From positions 22,283 through 86,282 of the forward strand of contig CAJUBY010000003.1 in NCBI GenBank assembly GCA_910585055.1: DNA of 64,000 nt. The letters are read 5' to 3'. Under the pieces are notes generated by a model, which made no database searches, was not told the DNA's origin, and saw nothing but the letters and a program-made list of their open reading frames with translations. The position numbers and the translations under genes were made by a program. Source of the stretch: an uncultured Christensenella sp. GTDB taxonomy: Bacteria; Bacillota; Clostridia; Christensenellales; Pumilibacteraceae. Below, piece after piece: positions 9,187-17,711 of this stretch (within the stretch, counting starts at the first letter, position 1; each line of letters starts with the position of its first letter).

Positions 9187-9549
9187 ATGATTAAGAAGAT
9201 CGATAAAAATAAAATTCGCATGAAGCGTCACGCTCGCTTGCGTCATGAAATAAAGGGTACCGCGGCGCGTCCGCGTCTTGCGGTCTACCGTTCGACCAGC
9301 CATATCTACGCGCAGATCATCGACGACGTAAAGGGTGTTACGCTTTGCAGCAGCAGTACGCTGATCAAGGGCGCCGATATCAAAGGCAAGACCAAAACGC
9401 AGCAGGCCGAATTCGTCGGCGGCGACGTTGCGGCAAAAGCGCAGAAGAACGGCATTACCGAAGTGGTATTCGACCGCGGCGGCTATCTTTATACGGGCAG
9501 GGTCAAGGCTCTCGCCGACGCGGCAAGGGCTGCCGGTCTTAAATTTTAG
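9187..9549 (+). CDS. rplR: 50S ribosomal protein L18
   Basis: L18 (120 residues) binds 5S rRNA together with L5. It shows [20 protein letters not shown] near the N-terminus, [15 protein letters not shown], and the closing [20 protein letters not shown] motif. It is normal in all respects. Confidence 0.97.
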   Translation: MIKKIDKNKIRMKRHARLRHEIKGTAARPRLAVYRSTSHIYAQIIDDVKGVTLCSSSTLIKGADIKGKTKTQQAEFVGGDVAAKAQKNGITEVVFDRGGYLYTGRVKALADAARAAGLKF

Positions 9550-9558
9550 GAGAACATC

Positions 9559-10080
9559 ATGGCACGCGAAGATTTCAGAAAGAAAAGAGATAAAGACGCA
9601 GTCGACGACGGCATCAAAACCAAGCTCGTCACTACACGTCGTGTCAGCAAGGTCGTTAAAGGCGGACGTAACAGCAGTTTCGCCGCGCTCGTAGTAGCGG
9701 GCGACGGCAAGGGCAGAGTGGGTATCGGAATGGGTAAAGCCACCGAAGTTCCCGAAGCCATTAAAAAAGCCGAACAGGCGGCGCGCCGCGATATGAAGAA
9801 GATCGCGCTTAACGGTACGGCTATCCCTCACGAAACGGTCGGTGAGTTTTCGTGCAGCAAGGTGTTGTTGCGCCCCGCTCCCGAAGGTAAGGGAGTTATC
9901 GCAGGCGGAAGTGTGCGTGCTGTGTTGGAGCTTTGCGGCGTTAACAACATAACTACAAAGTGCTACGGCTCACGCAACCCTATCAATGTCGTCAAAGCAA
10001 CGATGAATGCACTCGTTTCTTTGCGTACGCTCGATCAAGTCGCCGCGCTGCGCGGAAAGACTGTGGACGAGATCCTGTAA
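9559..10080 (+). CDS. rpsE: 30S ribosomal protein S5
   Basis: S5 (173 residues) is involved in decoding fidelity and mRNA unwinding. The dsRNA-binding half holds VVKGGRNSSFAALVVAGDG and GKATEVPEAIKKA; the C-terminal half holds VIAGGSVRAVLELCGVNNI and GSRNPINVVKAT. Before the next gene, rpmD, there is an unusual gene-free gap of 205 nt. Confidence 0.97.
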   Translation: MAREDFRKKRDKDAVDDGIKTKLVTTRRVSKVVKGGRNSSFAALVVAGDGKGRVGIGMGKATEVPEAIKKAEQAARRDMKKIALNGTAIPHETVGEFSCSKVLLRPAPEGKGVIAGGSVRAVLELCGVNNITTKCYGSRNPINVVKATMNALVSLRTLDQVAALRGKTVDEIL

Positions 10081-10285
10081 TCGCATATACATCGCCGTAT
10101 GCGGCGTTAAGCAGCGCGACACTCGGTCTTACGGTAAGTAACTCCCGGTGTCACACTCGCTTGCCTTGCCTACGTCGCGTCTATGCATTTACGGTACAGC
10201 ATTTTAGCGCAATATCGGTAATTTAATTCGATAAACGGCGCACGTATAACCTAAACAAGGCGATTCGCCTAAATAGGAGTATAAA
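10081..10285. other. Gene-free insertion between rpsE and rpmD
   Basis: In most Bacillota rpmD follows rpsE within a few bases, but here 205 nt separate them. The stretch holds a probable hairpin around 10120-10155 (arms GACACTCGG and CCGGTGTC, with an inner CTTAC/GTAAG stem). It has no T-run, no clear promoter and no open frame with a start signal. The rpmD ribosome binding site TAGGAG lies at its end. Confidence 0.45.
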
Positions 10286-10483
10286 ATGGCAAACAAAAAA
10301 GAAAACAAAAAACTCAACGTCACGCTCGTTAAAAGCACGGCGGGACGTTTGGTAAAGCAGCAGCGCACAGTGGAAGCGTTGGGGCTTAAAAAGCTTCATC
10401 AGACCGTTACGGTCGAAGATACCCCTGCAATGCGCGGCATGATAAGAACGGTGAGCCATTTGGTCGCCGTAACGGAGGGCTGA
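10286..10483 (+). CDS. rpmD: 50S ribosomal protein L30
   Basis: This 65-residue L30 has the [20 protein letters not shown] strand, [20 protein letters not shown] and the [11 protein letters not shown] helix. TAGGAG precedes the start. rplO follows after 2 nt. Confidence 0.95.
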   Translation: MANKKENKKLNVTLVKSTAGRLVKQQRTVEALGLKKLHQTVTVEDTPAMRGMIRTVSHLVAVTEG

Positions 10484-10485
10484 TT

Positions 10486-10929
10486 ATGAAAATGCACGCA
10501 CTTATGCCGGCGGACGGCTCGCACACCAAAGCAAAGCGTTTGGGTCGCGGTATCGGTTCCGGGCTCGGTAAAACGTCCGGCAAAGGTCATAAAGGACAGT
10601 GGGCGCGTAGCGGCGGCGGTGTCCGTCCGGGCTTCGAAGGCGGTCAGATCACGCTTATGCGCAGACTGCCCAAGCGCGGTTTCAATAATAAATTCCAAAA
10701 GGAATTTTCGGTCATCAACATCGACAAGCTCAACATGTTTGACGACGGGACTGTTGTGGACCTTAAACTTTTGGTCGAAGCGGGTATCGTGAAAAAGGTC
10801 GAAGCGTACGGGCTGAAAGTGCTCGGCGACGGCGAACTCACCAAAAAACTGACCGTCAAGGCGGCTAAGTTTACGGCGTCCGCAAAAGATAAGATCGAAA
10901 AAGCGGGCGGCACTGCAGAGGTCATCTAA
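10486..10929 (+). CDS. rplO: 50S ribosomal protein L15
   Basis: L15 (147 residues) has the long basic N-terminal arm with [20 protein letters not shown] and the GFEGGQ motif, followed by a globular domain ending KAGGTAEVI. Its stop codon abuts the secY start directly, so the two are translationally coupled. Confidence 0.97.
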   Translation: MKMHALMPADGSHTKAKRLGRGIGSGLGKTSGKGHKGQWARSGGGVRPGFEGGQITLMRRLPKRGFNNKFQKEFSVINIDKLNMFDDGTVVDLKLLVEAGIVKKVEAYGLKVLGDGELTKKLTVKAAKFTASAKDKIEKAGGTAEVI

Positions 10930-12231
10930 ATGTTTGAAACGCTAAAAAACGCTTTCAAAAATAAGGACGTGCGTAAGAAGATACTCATTACTCTTGCGCT
11001 GCTCTTTATATATAGACTGGGTTGCTGGATACCTATCCCCGGCATAAATCCGGAAGTGTATGCGGCATCCAACTCCGCAGACGGTTTGCTGGGACTGCTC
11101 AACGGTATCACGGGAAGCGCGCTCGAAAACGGCGCATTGTTTGCGATTGGTATAACGCCGTATATCAATGCGTCGATTATATTACAGCTGCTGACCGTCG
11201 CTATACCACGCTTGCAGGAATACCAAAAGCAGGGCGACGACGGAAAGCGCAAGATAACCCAGATCACCCGATATATCACGATAGCGCTTGCCGTAGCGCA
11301 GGCGACGGGCGTAACTATATCGTATGCGCGTTCGGGAGCTATATCCAATACTGTATTCGGTCCTATGGATCAGACTTGGTTGATATCGATATTCGTCGCG
11401 ACCATAATGGTAATGGGTTCGATGCTGACGATGTGGCTGGGCGAGCGCATAACCGACTACGGTATCGGTAACGGCATAAGTATGCTGATATTCGTCGGTA
11501 TCATAGCATCCGCGGGTCTCGGTATAATTGCGTCTTTCCAAGCGGCGTTCGGCGGCAACGAAACGGCTATATGGGAGCTTATCGGCTTCGTTATAATGGT
11601 AGTAGCGGTGTTCATGCTCATCGTCTTTGTGGACAGTGCGGAGCGCAGAGTGCCCGTTCAGTACGCAAAACAGATAAAGGGCAGAAAGCAGTACGGCGGT
11701 CAAAGCACGTTTATCCCTATAAAGGTAAATGCCAGCGGCGTCATGCCGATAATCTTCGCAACGGCGCTTATCACATTCCCTCAGATGATCGCGCAGCTTG
11801 TTGCGCCTAACAGCGGATTCTACATTTGGTGGAGCACCTGGATCGGCGCCGGCAGCTGGATATATTCCATACTCGTCGCTTTGCTCATTCTGTTTTTCTC
11901 GTACTTCTACGCGCAGATAGAATTCAATCCCGAAGATATTTCGCGCAACATACAGCAGTACGGCGGATTTATCAACGGTATCCGTCCGGGCAAACCGACG
12001 ACCGAATATCTGGCAAGGATTTCCAAACGTCTTACACTGTTCGGCGCGATATTCCTGGCGTTCATAGCGCTTGTGCCGTCTGTCATATTCGCAGCGGTGC
12101 TTAACAACTCGACGCTCGTCAACGCTTTCTCGGCTACCGGTATGCTGATCGTAGTTTCGGTCGCGCTGGAGTTTGACAAACAACTTCAAAGCCAGTTGAT
12201 GATGAAGCAGTACAAAGGATTCTTAAAGTAA
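10930..12231 (+). CDS. secY: Preprotein translocase subunit SecY
   Basis: SecY is the channel of the Sec translocon in the cytoplasmic membrane and partners with SecE and SecG. The 433-residue product has ten predicted membrane segments. The plug and signature region is seen as LGCWIPIPGINP near residue 32 and GITPYINASIILQLL near residue 78, and the cytosolic loop RRVPVQYAKQIKGRK near residue 238 is highly diagnostic. The C-terminal end MKQYKGFLK is typical. adk follows after 31 nt, the normal Bacillota order. Confidence 0.98.
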   Translation: MFETLKNAFKNKDVRKKILITLALLFIYRLGCWIPIPGINPEVYAASNSADGLLGLLNGITGSALENGALFAIGITPYINASIILQLLTVAIPRLQEYQKQGDDGKRKITQITRYITIALAVAQATGVTISYARSGAISNTVFGPMDQTWLISIFVATIMVMGSMLTMWLGERITDYGIGNGISMLIFVGIIASAGLGIIASFQAAFGGNETAIWELIGFVIMVVAVFMLIVFVDSAERRVPVQYAKQIKGRKQYGGQSTFIPIKVNASGVMPIIFATALITFPQMIAQLVAPNSGFYIWWSTWIGAGSWIYSILVALLILFFSYFYAQIEFNPEDISRNIQQYGGFINGIRPGKPTTEYLARISKRLTLFGAIFLAFIALVPSVIFAAVLNNSTLVNAFSATGMLIVVSVALEFDKQLQSQLMMKQYKGFLK

Positions 12232-12262
12232 TCGGCGGCGTCGTAAATAAAAAGGAGATAAT

Positions 12263-12880
12263 ATGAATCTCATAATCATGGGTGCGCCGGGCAGCGGTAA
12301 AGGTACGCAAGCGGCGATAATATGCAAGACTCATAACATTCCGCATATCTCTACGGGCGACATTCTCCGCAAGAACATCGCGGACGGGACCGATCTCGGC
12401 AAGCAGGCGAAAGCGTTTATGGACGCCGGCAAGCTTGTTCCCGACGAACTCGTAGTAGCATTGCTCAAAGACAGGATAGAGCAGGCGGATTGCAAAAACG
12501 GATTTCTTCTCGACGGGTTCCCTCGTACCAAAGCGCAGGCGGACGCGCTCGGCAAGATAGTCGATATAGATGTAGCGCTCAATCTCGAGACAGATCTCGG
12601 TAAGCTGGCGGACCGCATGGCAAGCCGCAGAGCTTGCCCCAAATGCGGATACACGACAAGCGTACAGCTCGCGCCCGACGGCAAATGCAGCGAATGCGGC
12701 GAAACGCTTATAATCCGCGACGACGACAAACGCGAAGTAGTGGAAAACCGGTTAAAGGTCTATGCCGAAAATACCGCTCCGCTCGTCGAATACTACAGAG
12801 CGGCAGGACTGCTCAAAACGATCGACGGGATGCAGTCGATAGACGACGTAAACAAGTCGATCGAGGCGGCGCTTAAATGA
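12263..12880 (+). CDS. adk: Adenylate kinase, zinc-containing
   Basis: The enzyme converts AMP and ATP to two ADP. Residues 7-16 form the P-loop GAPGSGKGTQ, and GFPRTKAQA lies at about 85-93. The LID domain carries four cysteines (C125, C128, C142, C145), so it binds a structural zinc as in many Gram-positive enzymes. At 205 residues it is slightly shorter than the usual 213-217. AAGGAG precedes the start. The last four bases overlap map (ATGA). Confidence 0.98.
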   Translation: MNLIIMGAPGSGKGTQAAIICKTHNIPHISTGDILRKNIADGTDLGKQAKAFMDAGKLVPDELVVALLKDRIEQADCKNGFLLDGFPRTKAQADALGKIVDIDVALNLETDLGKLADRMASRRACPKCGYTTSVQLAPDGKCSECGETLIIRDDDKREVVENRLKVYAENTAPLVEYYRAAGLLKTIDGMQSIDDVNKSIEAALK

Positions 12881-13617
12881 TAGTCAAGACCGACAAAGAG
12901 CGCGAAGCCATGCGCGCGGCGAGCCGCGTGGTAAAGGCGGCGCTCGACGCGGCAGAACGGTTTATCGTCCCGGGTGTAACGACGATAGAGATCGACAAGG
13001 TCGTGGAAGATGTTATACGCAGCTTCGGCGCGACCCCGTCGAGCAAAGGTTTCGAAGGTTATCCCAACGCGTCATGCGTTTCGGTAAACGACGTGGTCGT
13101 CCACGGCATACCGTCGATGCGCACGGTCAGGGACGGCGACATAGTGTCTGTAGACATTACCGTACTTTTAAACGGATATCAAGGCGATGCGGCGCGTACT
13201 TTTGCGGTGGGCAATGTGTCCGATAAGGACAAAGCGCTTATACTTGCCGCCGAGGAAGCTTTTTTCGCGGGTATGGAATACGCGACCGCCGGCAACAGGG
13301 TGGGCGACATTTCGAGCGCGGTCCAGCTCTATACCGAACTGCACGGTTACGGTGTCGTTCGGGCGCTTACCGGGCACGGCATAGGAAAGAAGATGCACGA
13401 GCCGCCCGAGGTGCCGAACTTCGGAAAACGTCATACGGGCGCACCGCTCAAAAACGGGTTGTGCATATGCGTGGAACCGATGATAACCGCCGGCGATTGG
13501 CGCGTATATATAGAACGCGACGGTTGGACGGTAAGGACTGCCGACGGCAGTAAAGCGGCGCATTACGAAAACACGGTGATCGTCACCGACGGCGCGCCCG
13601 AGATATTGACTTTGTAG
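12877..13617 (+). CDS. map: Type I methionine aminopeptidase
   Basis: This cytosolic enzyme removes the initiator methionine from new proteins. All five metal ligands of the pita-bread fold are present: D93, D104, H167, E200 and E231. The substrate His is at position 76 in VVVHGIPS, and LTGHGIGKKMHEPP surrounds H167. The 246-residue length fits type Ia, without the N-terminal zinc finger of longer forms. The ATG overlaps adk by four bases, with only a weak ribosome binding site, so translation is probably coupled. Confidence 0.98.
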   Translation: MIVKTDKEREAMRAASRVVKAALDAAERFIVPGVTTIEIDKVVEDVIRSFGATPSSKGFEGYPNASCVSVNDVVVHGIPSMRTVRDGDIVSVDITVLLNGYQGDAARTFAVGNVSDKDKALILAAEEAFFAGMEYATAGNRVGDISSAVQLYTELHGYGVVRALTGHGIGKKMHEPPEVPNFGKRHTGAPLKNGLCICVEPMITAGDWRVYIERDGWTVRTADGSKAAHYENTVIVTDGAPEILTL

Positions 13618-13624
13618 GTGTCAA

Positions 13625-13879
13625 ATGGAGATCGGCGATATAGTGGTCAGCCGCGCGGGGCACGATACCGGTAAAACGTTCGTGGTGGTAGCGCAGGTAG
13701 GCGGAGATTTCGTTCTTATCGCGGACGGTCAAAGCCGTACGGTGGAAGATCCAAAATTAAAACGCAAAAGGCATTTACGGGTGGTCGGTCAAAGCGACGT
13801 AAATAACCCGACGAACGCAACGCTCAAAAAGCGGATAAAACAATTTATTTCGGACAGGAGGTCGTATGCCGAGAAGTGA
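13625..13879 (+). CDS. KOW-domain RNA-binding protein (L14e-like)
   Basis: This 84-residue protein starts with the KOW motif [19 protein letters not shown] and continues with a small beta barrel and a basic segment PKLKRKRHL. Proteins of this type are regularly found between map and infA in Clostridia and resemble archaeal/eukaryotic L14e. They are thought to bind RNA or the ribosome, but the role is not established. It lies 7 nt after map and overlaps infA by 14 nt, so the three are probably translated together. Confidence 0.85.
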   Translation: MEIGDIVVSRAGHDTGKTFVVVAQVGGDFVLIADGQSRTVEDPKLKRKRHLRVVGQSDVNNPTNATLKKRIKQFISDRRSYAEK

Positions 13880-14087
13880 TAATATCGAGACGGAAGGCAC
13901 CGTGGAAGAATGCTTGCCCGGAACCAAGTTCAAGGTGAAGCTCGACAACGGCGCGACGGTGTTGTGCACCATCGCCGGTAAAATGCGGGTCAACTACATC
14001 AAGGTGTTGTTGGGCGACCGCGTAAAAGTGGCGATCTCGCCTTACGATATAACCAAGGGCATAATAACTTTCCGCAGTAAGTCCTGA
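13866..14087 (+). CDS. infA: Translation initiation factor IF-1
   Basis: IF-1 occupies the 30S A site during initiation. The 73-residue product is an OB fold with [20 protein letters not shown], the [18 protein letters not shown] core and the C-terminal [13 protein letters not shown] end. The start is set by AGGAGG four to five bases upstream, inside the preceding gene. It is followed by a 192-nt gap before rpmJ. Confidence 0.97.
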   Translation: MPRSDNIETEGTVEECLPGTKFKVKLDNGATVLCTIAGKMRVNYIKVLLGDRVKVAISPYDITKGIITFRSKS

Positions 14088-14279
14088 TCAGGGCGGCATA
14101 TGTATCGGCGTACGGATGGTGCACTGAAGAGTGCGGTTTGTGCGGCAGATCGAAACCGTCGGAATAGTTATCTTGCCGTCCGACATGAGAATACCCCCCC
14201 CCATGCAGTCAAAGATCATGTTTAACGCAGTATGCGGTAAAACCGATCACAACATAAATCCCTTTACAGGAGAAACATC
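14088..14279. other. Gene-free gap with a nine-C tract between infA and rpmJ
   Basis: The 192-nt spacer is unusual for this operon. Its most obvious feature is an uninterrupted run of nine C at 14194-14202, not within any frame. No clear promoter or terminator is seen. AGGAG near 14268 serves rpmJ. Confidence 0.45.
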
Positions 14280-14396
14280 ATGAAAGTAAGATCTTCGGTC
14301 AAACCTATGTGCGACAAATGCAAAGTTATCCGCCGTCACGGCAAAGTGATGGTCATTTGCAGCAAGAATCCCAGTCACAAACAGCGGCAGGGATAA
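14280..14396 (+). CDS. rpmJ: 50S ribosomal protein L36
   Basis: This 38-residue protein is the smallest 50S component. It reads [20 protein letters not shown] and so on, with zinc ligands C11, C14, C27 and H33, the standard C+ pattern. CAGGAG lies just upstream. It is flanked by two long non-coding gaps, whereas in most Bacillota it is within a few tens of bases of infA and rpsM. Confidence 0.97.
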   Translation: MKVRSSVKPMCDKCKVIRRHGKVMVICSKNPSHKQRQG

Positions 14397-14708
14397 TTTA
14401 ACCGACGTAAAATGTTGTCACCGCAATCGTCTTGCGGATCTTTTCGGCGATAACTGCGTTAATTCTTCTCGACGTAGCGCTGCTACGACTTCGGCGAATT
14501 GCCTTGTTATCGCTCGAAAATCTCTCGCAATCCGGTACGGCTCAACAGTTTTCCGTCGGTTTGGGCGTATATATTTTGCGATTCCTATTCGACGGATATG
14601 CATTCTATTTGTAAAAATAATCGGGCTTGCCGTGGGCGCGACATTCCACACGCAGACGGTAAAGGCGTTATTCATATTAACTCAATATAACATTCAAGGA
14701 GTAAAAAA
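14397..14708. repeat. Gene-free stretch with an 80-nt imperfect palindrome between rpmJ and rpsM
   Basis: The 312-nt gap contains a long imperfect inverted repeat at about 14441-14520. The outer arms are TTTTCGGCGATAAC and GTTATCGCTCGAAAA, and the centre is CGTAGC-gct-GCTACG. A smaller hairpin CCGCA/TGCGG sits at about 14421-14437. A minus-strand open frame crosses it but has no start signal and looks like non-coding repeat sequence. The size and symmetry fit a small palindromic mobile repeat or a structured RNA. The final bases CAAGGAG form the ribosome binding site of rpsM. Confidence 0.55.
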
Positions 14709-15086
14709 GTGGCAAGAATAGCAGGTATCGATTTGCCCAAAGAGAAACGTATCGAGATAGGTCTTACCTATATTTTCGGTATCGGACGTCCTACGGCAAA
14801 TAAAATTCTTAAAGCGACGGGTATCGATCCCGACGTCCGCGTAAAAGATCTCACCGGCGATCAGGAAAACGCGCTCCGTACTTATATCGACAAAAATATC
14901 AAGACGGAAGGCGATCTTCACCGCGAAGTTGAGCTTAACATCAAACGTCTTAAGGATATAGGTTGTTACCGCGGTGTGCGTCACCGTAAAAATCTGCCTG
15001 TCCGCGGACAAAACACCAAGCAAAACGCACGCACGCGCAAAGGTCCGAAGCGTACTGTTTCACGCAGCAAGAAGAAGGAGCGTTAA
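14709..15086 (+). CDS. rpsM: 30S ribosomal protein S13
   Basis: S13 (125 residues) in the 30S head contacts the P-site tRNA. It shows [20 protein letters not shown], the helix-hairpin-helix region, and the C-terminal [20 protein letters not shown] with the basic tail. It uses a GTG start, supported by CAAGGAG at the right spacing and by the universally conserved start of the protein. Confidence 0.97.
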   Translation: MARIAGIDLPKEKRIEIGLTYIFGIGRPTANKILKATGIDPDVRVKDLTGDQENALRTYIDKNIKTEGDLHREVELNIKRLKDIGCYRGVRHRKNLPVRGQNTKQNARTRKGPKRTVSRSKKKER

Positions 15087-15092
15087 TCTACT

Positions 15093-15482
15093 ATGGCAGT
15101 AAAAAAGACTTCTACCAAAAAGAAGATAACCAAAAATATCGATAAAGGCTGCGTCCATATCCACGCGTCGTTCAACAACACGATCGTGACTTTTACGGAC
15201 GAGCAGGGCAATGCCATAGCCGCATGTTCGGCAGGCGCGCTCAAATTCCGCGGATCGCGTAAATCCACGCCGTATGCCGCGCAGATGGCGGCAGAGGAAG
15301 CCGCGCGTAAGGCTATGGAACACGGTTTACGTTCGGTCAAGGTGTTTGTAAAAGGCCCGGGTGCCGGCAGAGAATCGGCGATCCGTGCGATGGAAGTGGT
15401 AGGCTTGCAGGTTACGGAGATAAACGATGTGTCGCCCATTCCGCATAACGGGTGCAGACCGCCCAAGCGCAGAAGGGTATAA
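15093..15482 (+). CDS. rpsK: 30S ribosomal protein S11
   Basis: S11 (129 residues) lies on the platform of the 30S subunit near the mRNA exit. Hallmarks are [18 protein letters not shown], the [13 protein letters not shown] segment, [12 protein letters not shown] and the [13 protein letters not shown] end. It lies 6 nt after rpsM. Confidence 0.97.
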   Translation: MAVKKTSTKKKITKNIDKGCVHIHASFNNTIVTFTDEQGNAIAACSAGALKFRGSRKSTPYAAQMAAEEAARKAMEHGLRSVKVFVKGPGAGRESAIRAMEVVGLQVTEINDVSPIPHNGCRPPKRRRV

Positions 15483-15496
15483 GGAGAGTATAGATC

Positions 15497-16117
15497 ATGG
15501 CAAGAAATATTTGTGCAGATTGCAGACAGTGCCGAAGAGAAGGTCAAAAACTGTTTTTAAAGGGCGAGCGTTGCGTATCTAAAAAGTGCGCTATGGAACG
15601 CCGTCCCGTACCTCCCGGCGCACATGCGGCGGCGCGTCGTAAGAACAGCGAATATAACATGCAACTACGTGAAAAGCAAAAAGTCAAACGCGCGTACGGC
15701 GTGTTGGAAAAACAATTTCGTGCTTATTACGAGACTGCGGAAGCGCAAAAAGGCGTAACCGGCGAAAACATGCTCGCTATGCTCGAAAAGCGTTTGGATA
15801 ACGTCGTTTACCGTATGGGCATAGGCGCGTCGCGTAAAATGTCGCGTCAGATAGTAAATCACGGGCACATCCTCGTAAACGGCAAACGCGTAGACATTCC
15901 TTCGTATCAAGTAAAGCTCGGTGACGAGATTTCCATAAGAGAAACCAGCCGCGATAATGCAATGTTCAAAGAACTGCGCGGCGCGAAGATCGTCATGCCC
16001 AAATGGGTCGTGTTCGATACCGAAAATTTCGTCGGCAAGATCGTGGATAATCCCAAGCGCGACGATATCGATCTCAATATCAACGAGCAGCTCATTGTCG
16101 AGTTGTATTCCAAATAA
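15497..16117 (+). CDS. rpsD: 30S ribosomal protein S4, cysteine-containing form
   Basis: S4 (206 residues) is a primary 16S binder and assembly initiator. The N-terminal domain carries cysteines in ICADCRQCRREGQKLF and at ERCVSKKC, consistent with a zinc-binding (C+) S4. The S4 RNA-binding domain is seen as LEKRLDNVVYRMGI, ASRKMSRQIVNHGHILVNGK. rpsD inside the alpha operon is the E. coli-like arrangement; in Bacillus it is elsewhere. Confidence 0.96.
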   Translation: MARNICADCRQCRREGQKLFLKGERCVSKKCAMERRPVPPGAHAAARRKNSEYNMQLREKQKVKRAYGVLEKQFRAYYETAEAQKGVTGENMLAMLEKRLDNVVYRMGIGASRKMSRQIVNHGHILVNGKRVDIPSYQVKLGDEISIRETSRDNAMFKELRGAKIVMPKWVVFDTENFVGKIVDNPKRDDIDLNINEQLIVELYSK

Positions 16118-16134
16118 TAAGGAGCAAACAGCCC

Positions 16135-17088
16135 ATGATGGAAATCGAAATGCCGAGGATCACGATGGAAGAAACCGACGGGTACCGTGCCGGAAAATTC
16201 GTCGTGGAGCCGCTTGACCGCGGTTACGGACATACGCTCGGTAACGCGCTTCGGCGAGTATTACTGTCAAATCTTCCCGGTGCGGCAGTCATAGGGATCA
16301 TGATCGACGGCGTCGATCACGAGTTCTCGACCGTAAAGGGCGTTAAGGAAGACGTCACCGAGATAATCCTCAACCTAAAATCGCTCAACCTTAAAGCGAA
16401 TTATACCGATAAATCGCTCGTAAAAGAACTGCATATACAAAAGAATTCGGCAGGTATCGTGACCGCTGCGGATATAGACGTAGATCCCGAGATCGACGTG
16501 CTCAATCCCGATCTTTATATCTGCACGCTCGACGACGGCGCCAAACTCGATATGACGCTGTACGTAGGCAAGGGCAGAGGATATATCGTAGCCGACGAGC
16601 TTAAAGATCCTTCCCGTCCCATAGGATATATTCCCATCGACGCAATATTTACGCCGGTAAAGTTCGCATCGTATTCGGTGGAGCCTACGCGTGTAGGGCA
16701 GTCGATGGATTTCGATAAGCTTACGCTCAATGTTAAGACCGACGGCTCGCTGTCCGCAAAGGATGTTTTGAGCTTAGCGGCAAAAGCGCTCGAAGACCAC
16801 GTAAAACTGTTTGTCGCGCTTTCCGATACGATTTCCGGTATGGACATACTCGTGTCGCGCTCGGAAGACCGTCAGGCAAAAGTGCTGGAAATGAATATCG
16901 AAGAAATGGATCTGTCCGTCCGCAGTTATAACTGCTTGAAACGTGCGGGCATCCACACCGTTGCGGATCTCACGCGCAAGACCGAGGAGGACATGCTTAA
17001 AGTCAGGAATCTCGGCAGAAAATCGCTTGACGAGGTCATCGCCAAGCTGCGCGGATTCGGACTCGATCTTAAAGCAGCGGAAGATTAA
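16135..17088 (+). CDS. rpoA: DNA-directed RNA polymerase subunit alpha
   Basis: RpoA (317 residues) dimerises to nucleate RNA polymerase assembly. The N-terminal domain has PLDRGYGHTLGNALRRVLL and SSLPGAAV-like sequence (SNLPGAAVIGI). The C-terminal domain, which binds UP elements and activators, has MDLSVRSYNCLKRAGI and LTRKTEEDMLKVRNLGRKSL. Two adjacent ATGs start the frame; AAGGAG lies 11-14 nt upstream and either may be used. Confidence 0.98.
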   Translation: MMEIEMPRITMEETDGYRAGKFVVEPLDRGYGHTLGNALRRVLLSNLPGAAVIGIMIDGVDHEFSTVKGVKEDVTEIILNLKSLNLKANYTDKSLVKELHIQKNSAGIVTAADIDVDPEIDVLNPDLYICTLDDGAKLDMTLYVGKGRGYIVADELKDPSRPIGYIPIDAIFTPVKFASYSVEPTRVGQSMDFDKLTLNVKTDGSLSAKDVLSLAAKALEDHVKLFVALSDTISGMDILVSRSEDRQAKVLEMNIEEMDLSVRSYNCLKRAGIHTVADLTRKTEEDMLKVRNLGRKSLDEVIAKLRGFGLDLKAAED

Positions 17089-17102
17089 TAAGGAGAACAA
17101 CT

Positions 17103-17612
17103 ATGGAACAGAGAAAACTTTCCCGTCCGACCGATCAGCGCGATGCGCTTTTGCGTAATCAGGTGACCGCGCTTTTGTGGAACGAAAAGATAACTACGAC
17201 ATATGCACGTGCCAAGGAAGTTTCGCGTATCGCCGACGGCATTATCCAGCTCGCTATCGACACCGTGCTCGACGTAAAGAAAGACGTTAAAAAGACTGTC
17301 GATAAAAAGGGCAAGCCCATCGAAGTAGAAGTCATTCTCGACGGCGAAAAACGCCTTGCCGCGCGACGTAAGATAATGGCTATGGTCTACGATCCGCCCG
17401 AAACAAGAAAACCCGGCGAAACGGCTCCTGCGTTCAGAGAACGTACCAAGGATATCCGTCATCCGCTTATCGAACGTATATTCAACGTGTATGCTATCCG
17501 TTATGCGCAGCGTAACCGCGATAACAACAGCAGCGGCGGTTATACGCGCGTGCTCAAGCTCGGCGCACGCAGAGGCGACGGCGCGGAAGAAGCGTTGATC
17601 GAGTTGGTGTAA
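17103..17612 (+). CDS. rplQ: 50S ribosomal protein L17 with central insertion
   Basis: L17 lies near the exit tunnel. The start RKLSRPTDQRDALLRNQVTAL and the C-terminal GGYTRVLKLGARRGDGAEEALIEL are conserved. The product is 169 residues against a usual 115-130; about 45 extra residues in the middle (roughly 55-115) carry VKKTVDKKGKPIEVEV and PPETRKPGETAPAFRE. I believe some Clostridia have similar insertions. It is the last gene of the operon and is followed by a terminator. Confidence 0.96.
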   Translation: MEQRKLSRPTDQRDALLRNQVTALLWNEKITTTYARAKEVSRIADGIIQLAIDTVLDVKKDVKKTVDKKGKPIEVEVILDGEKRLAARRKIMAMVYDPPETRKPGETAPAFRERTKDIRHPLIERIFNVYAIRYAQRNRDNNSSGGYTRVLKLGARRGDGAEEALIELV

Positions 17613-17623
17613 TGCAAGATATA

Positions 17624-17651
17624 AACGATCCGTAAAAACGGGTCGTTTTTT
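17624..17651 (+). terminator. Terminator of the ribosomal operon
   Basis: A 9-bp stem AACGATCCG/CGGGTCGTT (one G-T pair), a loop of six bases and a six-T run follow rplQ by 12 nt. Confidence 0.9.
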
Positions 17652-17711
17652 GTTAAGAAAAATAAATATCCCCGTATGTTATGAACCCCAAAAGTTGGAC
17701 AGAAAAAATAG

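Noticed and set aside
14418..14675. 85-codon minus-strand open frame in the rpmJ-rpsM gap
   Set aside because: It runs through the long palindrome, lacks a ribosome binding site, and its sequence looks like translated repeat DNA.
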